64,000 bases of DNA from NCBI GenBank assembly GCA_024516035.1, contig CM044964.1, positions 27,560,717 through 27,624,716 of the forward strand. Direction: 5' to 3'. The notes beneath the pieces are model-generated. The model worked only from the letters and a program-made list of their open reading frames with translations, had not been told where the DNA came from and made no database searches. The position numbers were made by a program, and so were the translations under genes. The DNA comes from Bactericera cockerelli (taxonomy: Eukaryota > Arthropoda > Insecta > Hemiptera > Triozidae). Below, one piece after another: positions 20,160 to 32,743 of the stretch (position 1 is the first letter of the stretch; every line of letters starts with the position of its first letter).

Positions 20160-21600
20160 GTTTTAACCCGTTACAGGTTACAGCACACAAAAAAAGTGCA
20201 AATTAACGGACGGTCTGGCTTTTGATATTGTAATCCTATTTTACATTTAGAATTCGGCCTTTTTTATATGTAAACAATTTGTATTTCTATATGTGCACCA
20301 TACGTAATCATCAAAAAGCTCTTTAGATCACTCCTTTTCAAGTGGCATTTGGAGTTTTCACAGTAGGACCCCTATTTACTTATCTTTTTATTGAAAATCT
20401 ATATACCCATATCCTTCATTGTGTTGTTACATTTCTGTTAATTTTTTGAAGAACAAATTTTGTTTTGGTCAAATACATTTGATTGAATTCAATTGGTTTA
20501 ACTTATCAAGGTTAAATTGTGTAAGATTGGGTTTATTTTAATTTCATAAAAAATCTGGTTACATCTAAAAATGCAGAAAAAATGCACATAGAAGGAAAGT
20601 AATCAGTGTTGATTCTACTGTCTGACTCAATTTACGAGTATATCTAGATATTTTAATCACAAAAAAAAAATCAATTAGCCTAAAATGTGATAATCAGGAG
20701 TAACCATAACCAATTCTAAATTTCAGATAAATCGCTAAGACGACCTACTTCAAAAAGTGAATCTAATTATAGTTCTAAATTTTATTCACTTTTATTCTAA
20801 TTTTATGAGATTTATTTAAACCTGATTTCTCCCTAAATTTTTACCACGTTCATGTGTACCCACTACTCATTTTGTGCAATATAATCAAAGTGTAAAATTC
20901 CTTACATTATCAGCTATTACATATTAAAATTTCATGTTTTTTTTTAATGAATATTTATTTAAAGAGAGGTCTGTAACATTCAGAGTCCTTGCCCCTTTCA
21001 TGTTTTTTTTGTCTCTTGAAACCATCTCTCTGCTCAAGATTGTTCTTATTTTTAAAATATGTGTGCCAACGTTTTAGAAATTCAGCTGCAAATGAACACC
21101 AAATGTTAGTGTTACTTTGTTCAAGTCCGATTCCGTTGATTGACGCATACAACAAATGTTGCCTGTAGAAAGTCTTCCAAGTTATGAAGCTTTCTTGTGT
21201 ACTATCTACTACATGCTTTCTGATGTTGCTTTTAAAATGATCTTGATGCACCAGTGTTGCCTCAGTAAATTACTTCAGCTTTGAATTTCATCTGTTCTAC
21301 TGTTGTATTCATCTCTTCTATCTTCCTATTTGCGTTGGCTCAAGTCTTTCTCTCCCGACACTTTAACTGATTCCTCCGACAATCGATAAAAATTAAAACG
21401 ATTTTATAATAAAATAAATAAATCCGAATGGAATTTATACAGGGTGCGAGAATATTCCGGTAGCGCTTGTTTTTTTTTATAGAACGAAACGAGATAACGA
21501 ATTGCTGTTTTCATACAAATCTAAGCCTCTACTACCAATGCTTACACGCTGATTTAAATTTCCAAATAAGTTACTGTCGTTAAGGAAAATATACTTTTTT
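20160..21600. other. AT-rich intergenic stretch, no gene recognised
   Basis: Only short accidental frames. One 98-codon - strand frame at 20955-21251 (FKSNIRKHVVDSTQESFITW and later) has a protein-like composition but matches no family I recognise. It may be a remnant of a mobile-element ORF. Confidence 0.4.
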
Positions 21601-21605
21601 CTCAT

Positions 21606-21855
21606 TGAGCGCGCGATTAGCTCAGTGGTTAAGCACTCGCTTGCCATGCGGAAGGCCCCGGGTTCGATCCCCCGTGCCGACAAAAATTTGTATTCAAAAT
21701 TTGGTTACAGTTGTTTGTAAGGGATATCTTCCGGTGTGCTCGTGTTGACCCAGCACCTAAATGGGAAGTATTGTGTCACTTCTCGCCCATCAGAGGGCAG
21801 GTATACTACGGGATGGGCAGGCTACAACACAGATCACAAGCATCTACAGTAGCTC
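21606..21855 (+). repeat. SINE family D, reference copy
   Basis: tRNA-like head GCGCGCGATTAGCTCAGTGG with A box and B box GGGTTCGATCCCC, then a body with GTGTCACTTCTCGCCCATCA. Other copies are at 9760, 11690, 41510 and 62404. Confidence 0.78.
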
Positions 21856-22544
21856 CTGTTTCATGGCTACGAAATAAAAAAGGCTAAGAAACACTCATCT
21901 TAAAAAAAATATACTGGAAATTTAAAAACTTTCACAAAGTGTCTTTGAAAATTTTGCTATGGGAAGTATTTTTTAATTTTTTAAGTTACAATCCCTGTCT
22001 CAACATTTTCAAGTTGAATCAGTTAAAGCGCTCGAACTTTCTAACCATTCCATATTTTAGTTTTTTTGTTTATTCAACTTATTATTTTCTGTTTTAGTTA
22101 GAATTTTTAGATTTTATTTATGGTTCAGTTAAAGTTGATTATCAGTGCAAGTTGACTTTTCCTAGTTAAAAGTTGACATTTCTCTTCAATGTAAATAGAA
22201 GGGTAATGTTTACTCAACTCTTAACTAAAGTCAACCCGTAACATGAACTCTTAATTGTAATATTAATATTTTACATGTTCTGTTAGTTATCCTCTTAAAT
22301 ATTATAATTTAATTAATTGTAGACTTTACAAATGTAGACGTTATTTAATTTTACTAATATTCGTACGAACGAGTATTCCTTCCTGATGAATTTATTAACT
22401 CGGTATTTGAAAAATGCATTAAAAAAGAATTATTTTTAATATGGTTCGCTGTGCAAAGAGATTCAACTTAACAAATTTATGGTTTATGTTGGCTTTAGAG
22501 AAATACTTTAATTTAATGTACTTATTTATTAGAGAAATGTATGC

Positions 22545-22800
22545 ACTTGGTTTCTTTGTGTTGTTACGTCACAACTATAGTGGCCTGCATAGCAAGACGA
22601 GATCATTTGTATCGAGATCAATAACATCATTTGCCCAACTAACTCATTGCTTCCTTGTAATGTTTCCGTTTCTCTCATTTTCATCACAAGGTATGAGTGG
22701 GCCCCGTTACATTCAAAGTACAGAGCCAAAAAGCTCTGATTGTCGGGATTCGAACCCAGGTAGGTCACCTGCTTGCATGCCTAGTGTGCTACTAACTCAC
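22545..22800 (-). repeat. SINE family C-like copy, diverged
   Basis: Has GATTCGAACCCAGGTAGGTC (B-box arm) and GGTATGAGTGGGCCCCGTTA as in family C, with a replaced 3' body. Confidence 0.5.
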
Positions 22801-23126
22801 ACAAAGTCTACATCATTGGATATTTTTTTTTAACCAGAAAAGCTCAAACTGAACATATTTTATTTTTTACCATTGATTCATAGGATCAGCATTTTAATAT
22901 GCGTATGTCTAGAATCAGCGTCTGGTTTATTAGATATGTATTAAATTTATAGTCCTACAAACATATAAGAATAATGAACTTTATTTGGATGCACAAATTA
23001 ATAGGACCAGAGTCCCTCTAACCAAGCAGTTTTGCTGTCTCTCATTAACATCTTGTGACACCATCCTGAGCAACTTATTTTATCTGACATATTGGTCCTT
23101 GACATTATAAAATGGTAGTCACAAAG

Positions 23127-23347
23127 TGCACTGGTAGTCAAGTGGTTAACGCGCTAGTCTGGTAATCTAGGTAGCGTAGGGATCCGTTGGTTCGAATCCC
23201 ACCTAGTGCATGAATTTTTTCTCATTCATTTGAGTCAGTGACCACATAATAATAAGACTCTGAAGGTTAGGTGGTAGAAAATGCTTTAAGCATTAACCTC
23301 GCCTGGTGGGTACCTTCCACTGAAGAGTATTATTATTATTATTATTA
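23127..23347 (+). repeat. SINE family B, copy 2
   Basis: TGCACTGGTAGTCAAGTGG head, GGTTCGAATCCCACC B-box arm, closing ...CTAGTGCA, and an (ATT)n tail. Confidence 0.78.
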
Positions 23348-23836
23348 AAATGAAAAATGTAAACATAGATGCTATCAAAAACAGAGGTAGTGTAATGAAA
23401 AATCTAAACTTGAGACTCTATCAAAAATAGACCCATCATTGAATAAAAACAACAGCAACTTTTGTATTGATGGTAACAAGAACTGGTAAAAAAAAGGGAT
23501 TCTTCAGTCCTGCAGATAATAATTGGGTATTTTTTATAAATAAAGAAAACTTTTGTGTCGGTCTTCCAGATAACGCGACGTTGATTCAGAAATACTTTTC
23601 TTATAATTTAATTTTCTTTATTATTCAGCATAGATTTTATTTAAAATATTTTAGAGTACCTTTTACATATTTTTATTTCCATTATTGTAACTGGCACCCG
23701 TGAATTTTATTCGAATGTAAATAGTGATTAAGTCTCTTTATTTTATTGTTAATAAAAACCGTGCCTTAAAATTAACCACTAGTGTGTTTTTATTTTTAGA
23801 AATGTTAAGGTCACATATTTACTAGTATTTCAACAC

Positions 23837-23968
23837 CGACCTTAGCAGCTTTATCGATAAAGCGGCGGACTTGTAATCTGGAGGTCGATGGTTCAAGTCC
23901 CATTTCAAGCAAACATTTGGTAAAGCAAGTTTGAGTAATTGTGATTAACACAAATATAATAACTTTAA
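23837..23968 (+). repeat. SINE family E copy
   Basis: ACCGACCTTAGCAGCTTTAT head, B box GGTTCAAGTCC, then TAAAGCAAGTTTGAGTAATT and a GTGATTAACACAAATAT end. Confidence 0.7.
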
Positions 23969-24045
23969 CTTACAAGTATTTCAACGTGATTTTTCACGAA
24001 GAAATGAACGAAAAAAAAAAAAAAAAAAAAAAACTAAACATCCTC

Positions 24046-24214
24046 ATTATTATCCACTCATCATAGGGTGGCGTCATCGTGAACGATGGTAGCCAGACAG
24101 TGGAGAAATGACTCAGCAGTTCTACCACTGTCTTTACAAGGAAGCTAATAATTGACAAGGGCCCCCAGAACCAAGCCAATGCTGGTCTACTCCCTGTTTA
24201 TAGTCCCCCAGCCA
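24046..24214 (-). repeat. family G dispersed repeat, reverse copy
   Basis: Mirror of the copy at 8716: CATAGGGTGGCGTCATCGTG at the left and GTTTATAGTCCCCCAGCCAG at the right. Confidence 0.7.
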
Positions 24215-24471
24215 GACCAGACTTTATTATACAGGGTGTAACAGACTGAATGTAAAATCTCTTAAGGGGTGGTAGTATAGATCATTTCCAACCATTAATG
24301 TTCTATAACACTTTTGATTTAACTCAGTGGTTCTCAAGATATTATATTTTTCAATTATTTTTACAAGTCCCCTGCCTGTTTATAGTCCCCTAGCCAGACA
24401 ATTATTATTAAACGATAAAGGAGGATAGTTCACACAAAACATTTATCAATGAGAACAAATAGGTAGGTAGG

Positions 24472-24775
24472 TATGATTTTATTTGTGGTGAAGTACAAGG
24501 TCTCTTCACAATTTTTGTGGGTAGCCCAGCATTACTAAGAGCCTCCTTTTACTTTTCGAATTTCGAATTATTCTATTACATTAATTTCTTTTTACTCTGG
24601 TAATGCCGCCACTGGTCGTTACTCATACAAGTAACTACTCATTTTTTTTCATGGGATATGAATGGGCCCCGAACATCCAAGTACAGAGCAGAAAAATTCC
24701 TGCCCCGCTGGGGATCGAACCTAGGTCACCATGCGTGCAATGCCGCGCGTTCACTCACTTTGCCATGGTGACTAC
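24472..24775 (-). repeat. SINE family C, copy 2
   Basis: Left end TGATTTTATTTGTGGTGAAG, right tRNA-like end GATCGAACCTAGGTCACCAT. About 300 bp, as in the copies at 35932 and 58303. Confidence 0.75.
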
Positions 24776-25206
24776 TTCAATGAGAACAAATAGGTATATA
24801 GGTAATTTCCCCATTCCATGGAGTGGTTGATAAAGACCCTTGCTTAACAGTCCTACAACAAAGCCAGGCGTAGTTAGGTTTAAGTTGAAACAATCCACAG
24901 AGCAGAAATACTAAAACCCAAGTGGTGTAATTACAACAGATCACGAAAAAACACCAATATTATTATAATGTAACAGTTAAAATGTTTTTATTTTATTATT
25001 GTTGAATATACACATAGTAAATGGATTTTGAATAAATAAATAAAATTATTTTTTAACAATTAAAGAAGAGAAAGAGAAGCAATAATATGTTTGAATTTGA
25101 ACAATTCTCGATAGTTCCAACTGTCAAGTCCCTTCAAAAACTGGATACATCGAAAATATTTTTGGATAATTTTATTGAAAAAAAAATCGAGACCGTTCTT
25201 GTAAAA

Positions 25207-25392
25207 AGCATTCGTGGTCTAGTAGTTAAGGTGCTAGTCTGCCAATCCACATAGCGTAGGGATTCATTGGTTCGAATCCCACCTGACGCATGAATTTTAC
25301 GTGAATTGTTTTAAAAAGACCACATGATAATAGCACCAAAACAAGTGCTGGAATATTGGAGCGAGCTCAGTCGGGCAGTATAATTACGATCA
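25207..25392 (+). repeat. SINE family B-like variant
   Basis: GCATTCGTGGTCTAGTAGTT head and GGTTCGAATCCCACC B box as in family B, but a different body ending in a GGGCAGTATAATTACG motif. Confidence 0.6.
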
Positions 25393-25925
25393 TTGAGTTT
25401 ATACAACCTTCCTGTAGGTACCCTAATCTGAAATTCGAAACTTAATATTTGAAAAACTGGAAAAATTGGAATTTATTTACAGGTTCTTATTCGAACTATC
25501 GAGAGTTGACCTATAAAAATATCAAATGAAAATTAGACGAGTATTGAAAATTAAATTATGGTTTAGTCTCGAAAAAAATAATAAACAAAATCAGATGTTT
25601 CTCGTCGCTAAAGTACAATATTATATGGCGAAAAGCCTTTTCTACAATTTTTTTTTTCAATTTCACACATTTTTTATTTATTTTATTTGTATGTACAGTG
25701 TACATGTATCTACACACCTTATAATTGGATAATAAACTGGTTGTACACACCCCCATCGCTCTCTCTCTCTCTCTCTGAAAACACGAAAGTATTCCAAGAA
25801 CGATAATTTGAACAAGCAACAAACATTAAATTTCAAAAAATATTTTTGAATAAAATATATTATAAGTTCTCAGGAAAAACTTATAATAATTATACACAGC
25901 TCTTGGTAAAACAAATAAACATCGA

Positions 25926-26058
25926 AATAATTTGAAGATAGAAAACACTTGGCTTTTTTTGTTTGACTTAATTATTTATTTTCAGATGGCCAGTTACGGC
26001 ATCGTCAGTGAACGAAGTAAAACAAAAAAAGCCAAGTGTTTTCTATCTTCAAATTATT
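25926..26058. mobile_element. 133-bp hairpin with ~38-bp near-perfect arms
   Basis: AATAATTTGAAGATAGAAAA at the left is mirrored at the right end. The arms include CACTTGGCTTTTTTTGTTT and its complement. The loop is about 54 bases with a GTTACGGCATCGTCAGTGAA core. A foldback or MITE. Confidence 0.65.
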
Positions 26059-27117
26059 TAAATATTTTTCATTACATTTTTTAAGATGTAATTTTGACAA
26101 GTCAGATATTACGTGAATCAGTATAAACCAGTAGACATAGAAATGAGTATACATCAGTATGAAGAATTTATATATTTTTTTTTTCTCGTGGGATTTTAGG
26201 TTTCCAAATTTTGAGTGAGAAATATCGACAACAGAGCGAATTTTACATACAAGTTTAGGTTTTTATAAAAAGTCTTTCACATCAAAAAAGTATACGTAGT
26301 TAAAAAACAGGTGGTACAAATTTAGTATCTATAGGATGAAATGAAGATATTGCTGTGACTTATGAAATGGCATCTGAGAATATAAAGTTAAACAAAAGAA
26401 CCCAGTTTTATGTATAACTATGTTTAAGTTTTCCTAAATTATAGAATTCCTTAACTACGAGTATGTTTTACTTGACTTTGATGGCTTTATTAGACACATA
26501 ACTTAATTTATAAAATTAAAATTGTTGACATTGTAAATAGGGCTATTCCCGTAAATATACTCCCGTACACCGGGTATTTATTATAAAAATTCTAAAGTTT
26601 TTTATAATCATTTCTAAAGCAATTTCATGAGACAATTTCCTACCTAAGGTTTAAAGATTGTATACGTCCACTGTTAGAAATACTGAAACGGTTTTTAAAA
26701 GGCCATCATGACTGGGGACTACGATCCCTTCACTAAAAGAGCATCCTACAAAAAGAGAAATCCTACCTAGTTTAGAAAGTCACCCTGCATTGAGTCAGTT
26801 TCATTAGAGTTTGAATGTGTAAAGTGACAAAGAACAGACTATTAAAATAAAAACTTCTTTTTTGTTTAAACAAAAAAGGAAAATCTCCATAACAATTGAC
26901 TTTTTTACTTTCCTTGTCCTAGAGAAAGGAAAGTATTAAAAGTGAAATAGCAATATGAGTATGTATAAGTACACAAGTCTTTTCTCTGCTTTAAATACAC
27001 AAAAAAAAACAGATTTTTTACGATTTTAAGAAGAAGAAACACCTCAAAGAAATGGCCTTCTTAAAAGGCTAGGACACTTAGCAATTTGCAATACGAGTAT
27101 AAGGTATAAGTGTGCAG

Positions 27118-27655
27118 ACCCTAGAGTCTATGCTAGGTTGTGACTACTGCCCGTAGTCCAAAGATCCTGAGTTCGATTCCCGGTTGGAGTAGACTTTTCG
27201 CACAGAAAATTCTGTTCTTCCGAACATATGAGCCTGGCAATTCCGGGCCTTCCCCGGCTGGGTGGGTAGCTGGTACGATTCCTAGCGAATGGAGGGTAAA
27301 ACCCCCGTCCTGTCTACCTCAAGTCAGAACGTTAAAACCAAATAGAATCAATGGGTATTTGGATCGAGTGGGTTGAAGAGCATCATCTTTGTCTTCGGAC
27401 AACACATCTTGCCTCTTCGCATGAGGAGGAAAAAAATGATAATTGTCGAGGACATGAAAGGAGTCTAGACACTTGGGCGTCCATATAATCCTCTCACCAC
27501 CGTGATTTCCGTCCTGTCTACCTCAAGTCAGGACGTTAAAACCAAATAGAATCAATGGACATGAAAGGAGCCTGGAAATTGGATCTGGGCGTCCATATAA
27601 TCCTCTCGCCACCGTGATTTGGGTATCAATACCTATCTCACGGACACGGAATTAT
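27118..27655 (+). repeat. SINE family F copy with partial internal duplication
   Basis: tRNA-like start (GTTGTGACTACTGCCCGTAG, GAGTTCGATTCCCGGTTGG), long body through CCTGTCTACCTCAAGTCAG, and an end with CCTATCTCACGGACACGGAA and (ATT)n. The stretch from CCGTCCTGTCTACC through CACCGTGATTT occurs twice. Confidence 0.72.
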
Positions 27656-27957
27656 TATTATTATTACTGACGCCTGCGCTGCTAGGAACAAGTATACAAG
27701 TCATTCTCACGTAATAAAAAAAAACACACACATTTTTGCTTTCTATTGTAATTACTAAAAGAAATAAAGCAATAGATAGACTCGGAAGTACTTTCCCCTT
27801 TCAATAAAAATGGTACCGTTGAATAGTCAAGTAAAAAGTTACGTCAAGTAGAAGTTGAGAGAACTGAGATATATGCTTTGTTTATAAATTGTGTGTGCCA
27901 AAAGACGAGTGGGGGACAACATTGGCAAATGCATAATTAATAATAATTAAATAGTTC

Positions 27958-28350
27958 TCAGTAACTTGATCGTTAAGGCGGCGGACTTGTAACCTGGAGG
28001 TCGGTGGTTCAAGTCCCGGTTTCAGAGTAGATTTTGTAAAGCAAGTTTGAATAGTTGTGATATCACGAAAGTGATTAACACAAATATCGCCGCTGCAAAC
28101 ACAAACTGTCGTATCTGCAAAATTTGCCATTTTCAGTTAAGAAGCGCACATAGTGGTTCGTGCTTGCTGAGAATCTTTGAAACTCACATACGACTAACCT
28201 TAAAACTTGAATACTTCAAGGAAGGAGTTGAGATACAGATACGACAGTTCGTGACGTGAAAAAGGAAGTTTCAAACCACTATGTGCGCTTCCTGAAAATT
28301 TGCAGATACGACAGTTTGTGTTTGCAGCGGCGATATGATAACTTAATTAT
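27958..28350 (+). repeat. SINE family E copy interrupted by a palindromic MITE
   Basis: The SINE runs 27958-28087 and resumes at 28333 (ATATGATAAC). The two parts join to the normal family sequence CACAAATATGATAAC when the insert is ignored. Confidence 0.68.
28088..28332. mobile_element. 245-bp MITE with long inverted repeats, flanked by ATAT
   Basis: Terminal arms CGCCGCTGCAAACACAAACT continue for some 60 bp with gaps (including the segment around CGCACATAGTGGTT). ATAT flanks both sides (28084-28087, 28333-28336), which fits a 4-bp target duplication. Confidence 0.68.
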
Positions 28351-30463
28351 ATAGTTCTAGCTATCTGCTATGATAAGCAAACACGGCAACAGTGGTGTCT
28401 CAACTAGTACTTTAAGGACTAAATGAAGTTATTTCTAATTTTTTTTATCTTGCCATAAATGTATACTGTTTCAATGAACCATTATTTTCTATTATTATTA
28501 TTATTATAATAAATCACCTTCGATACGAAATATTATGTTTTAAGTCACTTGATAAATTTAATTGAAAATATGTAAAACCATTATTTTGACAATCAGCATA
28601 TAAAATTGTTTTGTTGAGATAGGGTCTAAAGTAGCACAGCCAAAAAAGCAGGGGATTTTTGAAAGCATCTTTTTTTTCTTTAAAATTATATAAAGTTTCA
28701 TGTTAAGAAACATACATGGAAAGAGTAGTAAAAGTACACTAATTTCCTTTTTTATATACATAGGACAAAGAATGGGTAAATACTGTGTCAATTTACATTT
28801 TTCTAGCATAACAACTTTATAGGCAACAAAAGGGTTTAACTTTCGTCTATTTTCTAACTGAAAAATTCATAACATTAATTAATAGTAAATATGTGGAAGA
28901 GTTACATTATTTAGACAAAAAGTAAAAAATAGATAAATAATCTATAACTCTGAGAAAAACAAAAATTCAAATAGGGTACTTTACAATAATTTAGATAATT
29001 AATACTAATATAAAGAATACAATGGAAATATAATGGGAGATGAAGTACAAACATAGACATGAAAAAAAAATATCAAAAGAAATTTCATTAGAATTAGACC
29101 TCTAAATATTTTTAGAGGGAATTTTCATGAAAATTAGACCTCAAAATAATTATAGGAGGAAATTTAATGAAAGTTAGACCTCAAAAACTAAGTCATTGAA
29201 GAAAATTTTATTAAAATTAGACCTCAGAATATTTATTGAAAGAGAAAAACCAAGGAAATTAGACCAAGAGAAACAAAAACTGTTAAATGTAGAAAATTTG
29301 CTAGGTAAAAAAGATAAAAATGCAAGTGCTGAATGCAAAGGTGGGTTTCAGACAAAGGTAACAAGTGACACATTTTTAGTATTCATCTTTGTACACTAAA
29401 ACACCATTCCTAGGTATCACTCCTTTTTTATGTAAAAATCAGAACAATTTAAGTTGAACAAGTAGTATCTTAACATGAATAATTTAGATTTCAGTAAATA
29501 TATACAAAGTGACCAATTTTTTTTTTTTTTTTTTACAAAAATTCAGAATCAACTCTAGGAGACATTCTAAGACTAAAAAATCTTTTGTAATTTTTCAAAA
29601 AATGAAAAAAAGATTCACTCGAAAAAAAAGTTTTCATCTGAAAAATAAACTTGATTTTGTTGAAAAGAAGTGCAAACGGTATTCATGTATCTGTGTACAT
29701 TGCTTATTAAGTTAATTTTCCAAGTAAATACCAAATACTTAAAAAAATCTACCTATTTTCATTCAAACTGAGTTATTATTTTGTTTGTATCTCTGGTTCA
29801 TGGCATTTTTCAAAAAGTGATATGAGATTAATGTTAGCATGTCCTCCAAAAGTAATATCCCCAAGAATTGATCCTAAATTTTTAAAAAAAAAACTTGGAT
29901 TCCTTGTACATTAATATGCTGAGTTTTATATTCAAATCTGCAAGTGTAAAACCAGTTTTAAAATTTTATATTCAGTGTGAGTAATCTCTGCTTAAAATCC
30001 ATTTTTTGTTTCTATTACCTACTTGTAACATCTATTGCTACTACCTAACAGACATAGGTATAAAATTATTAAATAAGCAAACTTTTTTTAGAAATATTCA
30101 AAGAATAATAAGCTATCAACATCCAGCTTAATTAAGGCAGGTACATATTTCATGAGAAAGACAACAAGTCCTTGATGGGGTCATTTTGATGGCCCTACAG
30201 ATATTTCATATAGAAAATCATTAACTCACAAAGTTTTGGGCAGATAAAGTATTTTTATAATAGAAAAAGATTCTTAAAGATACTCCCTTTTTTACTCAAC
30301 AGAAAGGAATAACTACAAATGCATTTTTTCTGTATGTGTGAATAATTCACAATACATGTCTCAAAAAATTCAATAAGGCAATTAAATATTTAGTAATAAC
30401 AATCAAACAAAAAAATTAAATTTCAAAATATCATCTGCTAGGCCTAGAAAACAAATTTTCAGA
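28350..30463. other. AT-rich region downstream of RSK, probably including its 3' UTR
   Basis: No gene seen. A degenerate 55-60-bp tandem repeat with the core AATTAGACCTCAAAAT lies at about 29078-29265. 29509-29790 shares sequence with 44657-44860 (TTTTCATCTGAAAAATAAAC and the ATGGCATTTTTC region). A reverse-strand polyadenylation signal (TTTATT at 29232-29237) could serve RSK but is unproven. Confidence 0.4.
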
Positions 30464-32743
30464 TTATGATGCAGAGATAGAGCTCTCGTCTGTATTTTTC
30501 TCTTCTATGTCAGTATTGGAAGTGGGCCGAGACTTCTGTCTTCTCTGTGCAAGAGAACTCATCACTACAGGACCTAGGTGGGGTGCGGGAGATGACTGGC
30601 TAATGATTTGATATGTGGCAGACATGACACTTTTAATAATATTTGTATCTTGAATGAGAATTCTATTAACAGGTAACATGTCTCTGTTTACTATCCATGG
30701 ATGCTGCAGAATTTGTTTTGCAGTTGGACGAAAATTAGGATTAATGTTCAATATTTTCTTTATCAAGTCCTTAGCTTCATTGGAAATTGACATCCAATTT
30801 CCTGAATTTAAATCTAACTTACTATCAATAATTTTGTGTAAAATATCGGTGGGCTTTTCATTGGGGCCATTCACAAATGGAGTTTGACCAGCTAACAGAG
30901 AATATAGAAGGATACCTATGGACCAGATGTCACAGGATGCATCATAGCCTTGGCGTTTCAATACTTCTGGAGCCACAAAGTTAGCTGTGTAACAAGGTGT
31001 CATGAGAAATCCTGTTTCAGATCTCAACTGTTTGGCAAAACCAAAGTCACAGATTCTAATGTCATCAATATGAGATGTTTTACTAGGGTACAAAATATTT
31101 GAAGGCTTTAAATCCCTGTGCACAACACCATTTTCATGTAAATAGGCTATTGTGGAAACTAACGTAAAGATAATAGCACTTGCTTCTTTTTCTGAGAAAA
31201 GTTTTACTTGACAAATTCTATCAAGAAGTTCCCCACCTCTCATGAGTTCCATGACTAAATAAAAATGTAGTTCGTCTTCATAGACCTCACGCAGAGTAAC
31301 AATATTCTTATGTTGTCCATATCTGAGAAGTATTTCAATTTCTTCTTGGCAATCACGCTTTGGTTTGTCAATAATTTTACAAGCATATTCAACTCGTGTG
31401 GAACGGTGTATACACAATTTACAAACACTATAACTACCATGCCCTATCTCCTGTAGCAATTCATACTCATCAGAGATGTCGGGTTTAACAAAGTTTAACC
31501 GTGTTAACACTGAATCAAAGTTACGTGCAGTAATTGTTTTGGCACTAGGTGTTGATTCATCTAAAAGACAAGGAGCTACAAAGCTGAAGCCCCTGAAGAG
31601 TTCATGAGCAGTTGCACTAGGAGGTACACCGGGAGAATCTGTTGGAGTTTTTGAAGTGAATTCAGAATCAAAGTAAAATGCATCATCTGCTCTGCTCACA
31701 GCTGGTTTGAAAGGAGGTTGTATTTGTTTGTTGTAAAGTTTGTCCCAATCAATGGTGGCAAAGAATGGATGAGTTTTGATAGCACCTACACCTTCAGGTC
31801 CTGCTCCGTACCGATTCTTGGGATTCCTCTTGAATAGAACTCTGAGGAGAGCTTGAGCTTCTGAAGACAGGAACTGCGGCATAGCTAATTTGGCTTTTAG
31901 AATCTGTGTCATAGTTTCTTTACGGTTGGAACCTTGAAATGGTAATGTACCAGTCAACATTTCATACATGAGAACACCAAAGGACCACCAATCTGCAGCA
32001 AATGAATGCCCCATCCTATTGACTACTTCAGGTGCCATGTATTCTACAGTGCCACAAAATGAAAAAGCTGTTTGATTTTGATTTTCTAATGGAAGTTTGC
32101 TCAGGCCAAAATCAGTGAGTGATATATGTCCATCAGCATCTAACAATACATTCTCTGGCTTCAAATCCCGGTAGATGATTCCTATGCTGTGAATGTGGTC
32201 AAGAGCTAAAGCAAGTTCTGCTAAATAGAACTTTACATCTTCTTCGGTAAACATAACTTCTTTAGAGAGTCTAGTAAACAGATCTCCTCCCCTCAAGAAG
32301 TCCAAAATTAAATAAAGTTTACCTTCTGTCTGGAATGCATAGTGTAATCGGACAATGAATGGATGTCTGACATCTACAAGAATGTTTCTTTCCATTTTAG
32401 TTCTCATTCTATCTCGAACTTTTAAAGTTGCTTTCTTGAGCACTTTCATAGCATACAGTGTACCTGAGTCATTTCCTACAATTTTACGAACAAGAAATAC
32501 TTTACCAAATGAGCCTTGACCAAGTACTTTGAGTAGCTCAAACTGGGAGGGATCAGCTTTATCATGGCCCTCTTTGACAACATCATTAAGTTCAATTTCT
32601 GTTTCTCCTCGTTCAGAAGGTAGTTTGTCACTTGAAGTGGATGAGTCAACTATCATTTCATCAATGCTTGAGGATTCAATGTCTTTCATTTGAACAACCC
32701 TGTGCCAGGGATCCCCTGGATCTGTTGAACCAGCAAGAGGCAT
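30464..32743 (-). CDS. S6kII: p90 ribosomal S6 kinase (RSK), uninterrupted ORF
   Basis: ERK-activated Ser/Thr kinase with two kinase domains; 759 residues, about the usual length. N-terminal AGC kinase: GQGSFG 75-80, Lys100, YRDLKPEN 191-198, DFG 211-213, activation-loop Ser in [13 protein letters not shown] (about 228). Linker: [12 protein letters not shown] with turn-motif sites, then hydrophobic motif LFRGFSFVA (Ser387), the PDK1-docking site. C-terminal CaMK-type kinase: GHGSYS 434-439, Lys456, HRDLKPSN 542-549, DFG 566-568, ERK-target Thr in [10 protein letters not shown] (about 582). The tail [10 protein letters not shown] at 731-740 is the ERK docking motif. All key residues are present. 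There are no introns in the coding region, unlike the neighbouring genes. The start is the Met before [12 protein letters not shown]. It faces NAGK head-to-head, 967 bp apart. Confidence 0.94.
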   Translation of the reverse strand: MPLAGSTDPGDPWHRVVQMKDIESSSIDEMIVDSSTSSDKLPSERGETEIELNDVVKEGHDKADPSQFELLKVLGQGSFGKVFLVRKIVGNDSGTLYAMKVLKKATLKVRDRMRTKMERNILVDVRHPFIVRLHYAFQTEGKLYLILDFLRGGDLFTRLSKEVMFTEEDVKFYLAELALALDHIHSIGIIYRDLKPENVLLDADGHISLTDFGLSKLPLENQNQTAFSFCGTVEYMAPEVVNRMGHSFAADWWSFGVLMYEMLTGTLPFQGSNRKETMTQILKAKLAMPQFLSSEAQALLRVLFKRNPKNRYGAGPEGVGAIKTHPFFATIDWDKLYNKQIQPPFKPAVSRADDAFYFDSEFTSKTPTDSPGVPPSATAHELFRGFSFVAPCLLDESTPSAKTITARNFDSVLTRLNFVKPDISDEYELLQEIGHGSYSVCKLCIHRSTRVEYACKIIDKPKRDCQEEIEILLRYGQHKNIVTLREVYEDELHFYLVMELMRGGELLDRICQVKLFSEKEASAIIFTLVSTIAYLHENGVVHRDLKPSNILYPSKTSHIDDIRICDFGFAKQLRSETGFLMTPCYTANFVAPEVLKRQGYDASCDIWSIGILLYSLLAGQTPFVNGPNEKPTDILHKIIDSKLDLNSGNWMSISNEAKDLIKKILNINPNFRPTAKQILQHPWIVNRDMLPVNRILIQDTNIIKSVMSATYQIISQSSPAPHLGPVVMSSLAQRRQKSRPTSNTDIEEKNTDESSISAS

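Noticed and set aside
22441..22833. 130-codon + strand frame
   Set aside because: It runs through a reversed SINE C-like copy and has no domain.
29509..29540. A-run (reverse strand) as the end of an RSK retrocopy
   Set aside because: The A-run lies in sequence shared with 44657-44860, a dispersed repeat, and no matching target duplication is seen beyond the RSK 5' side.
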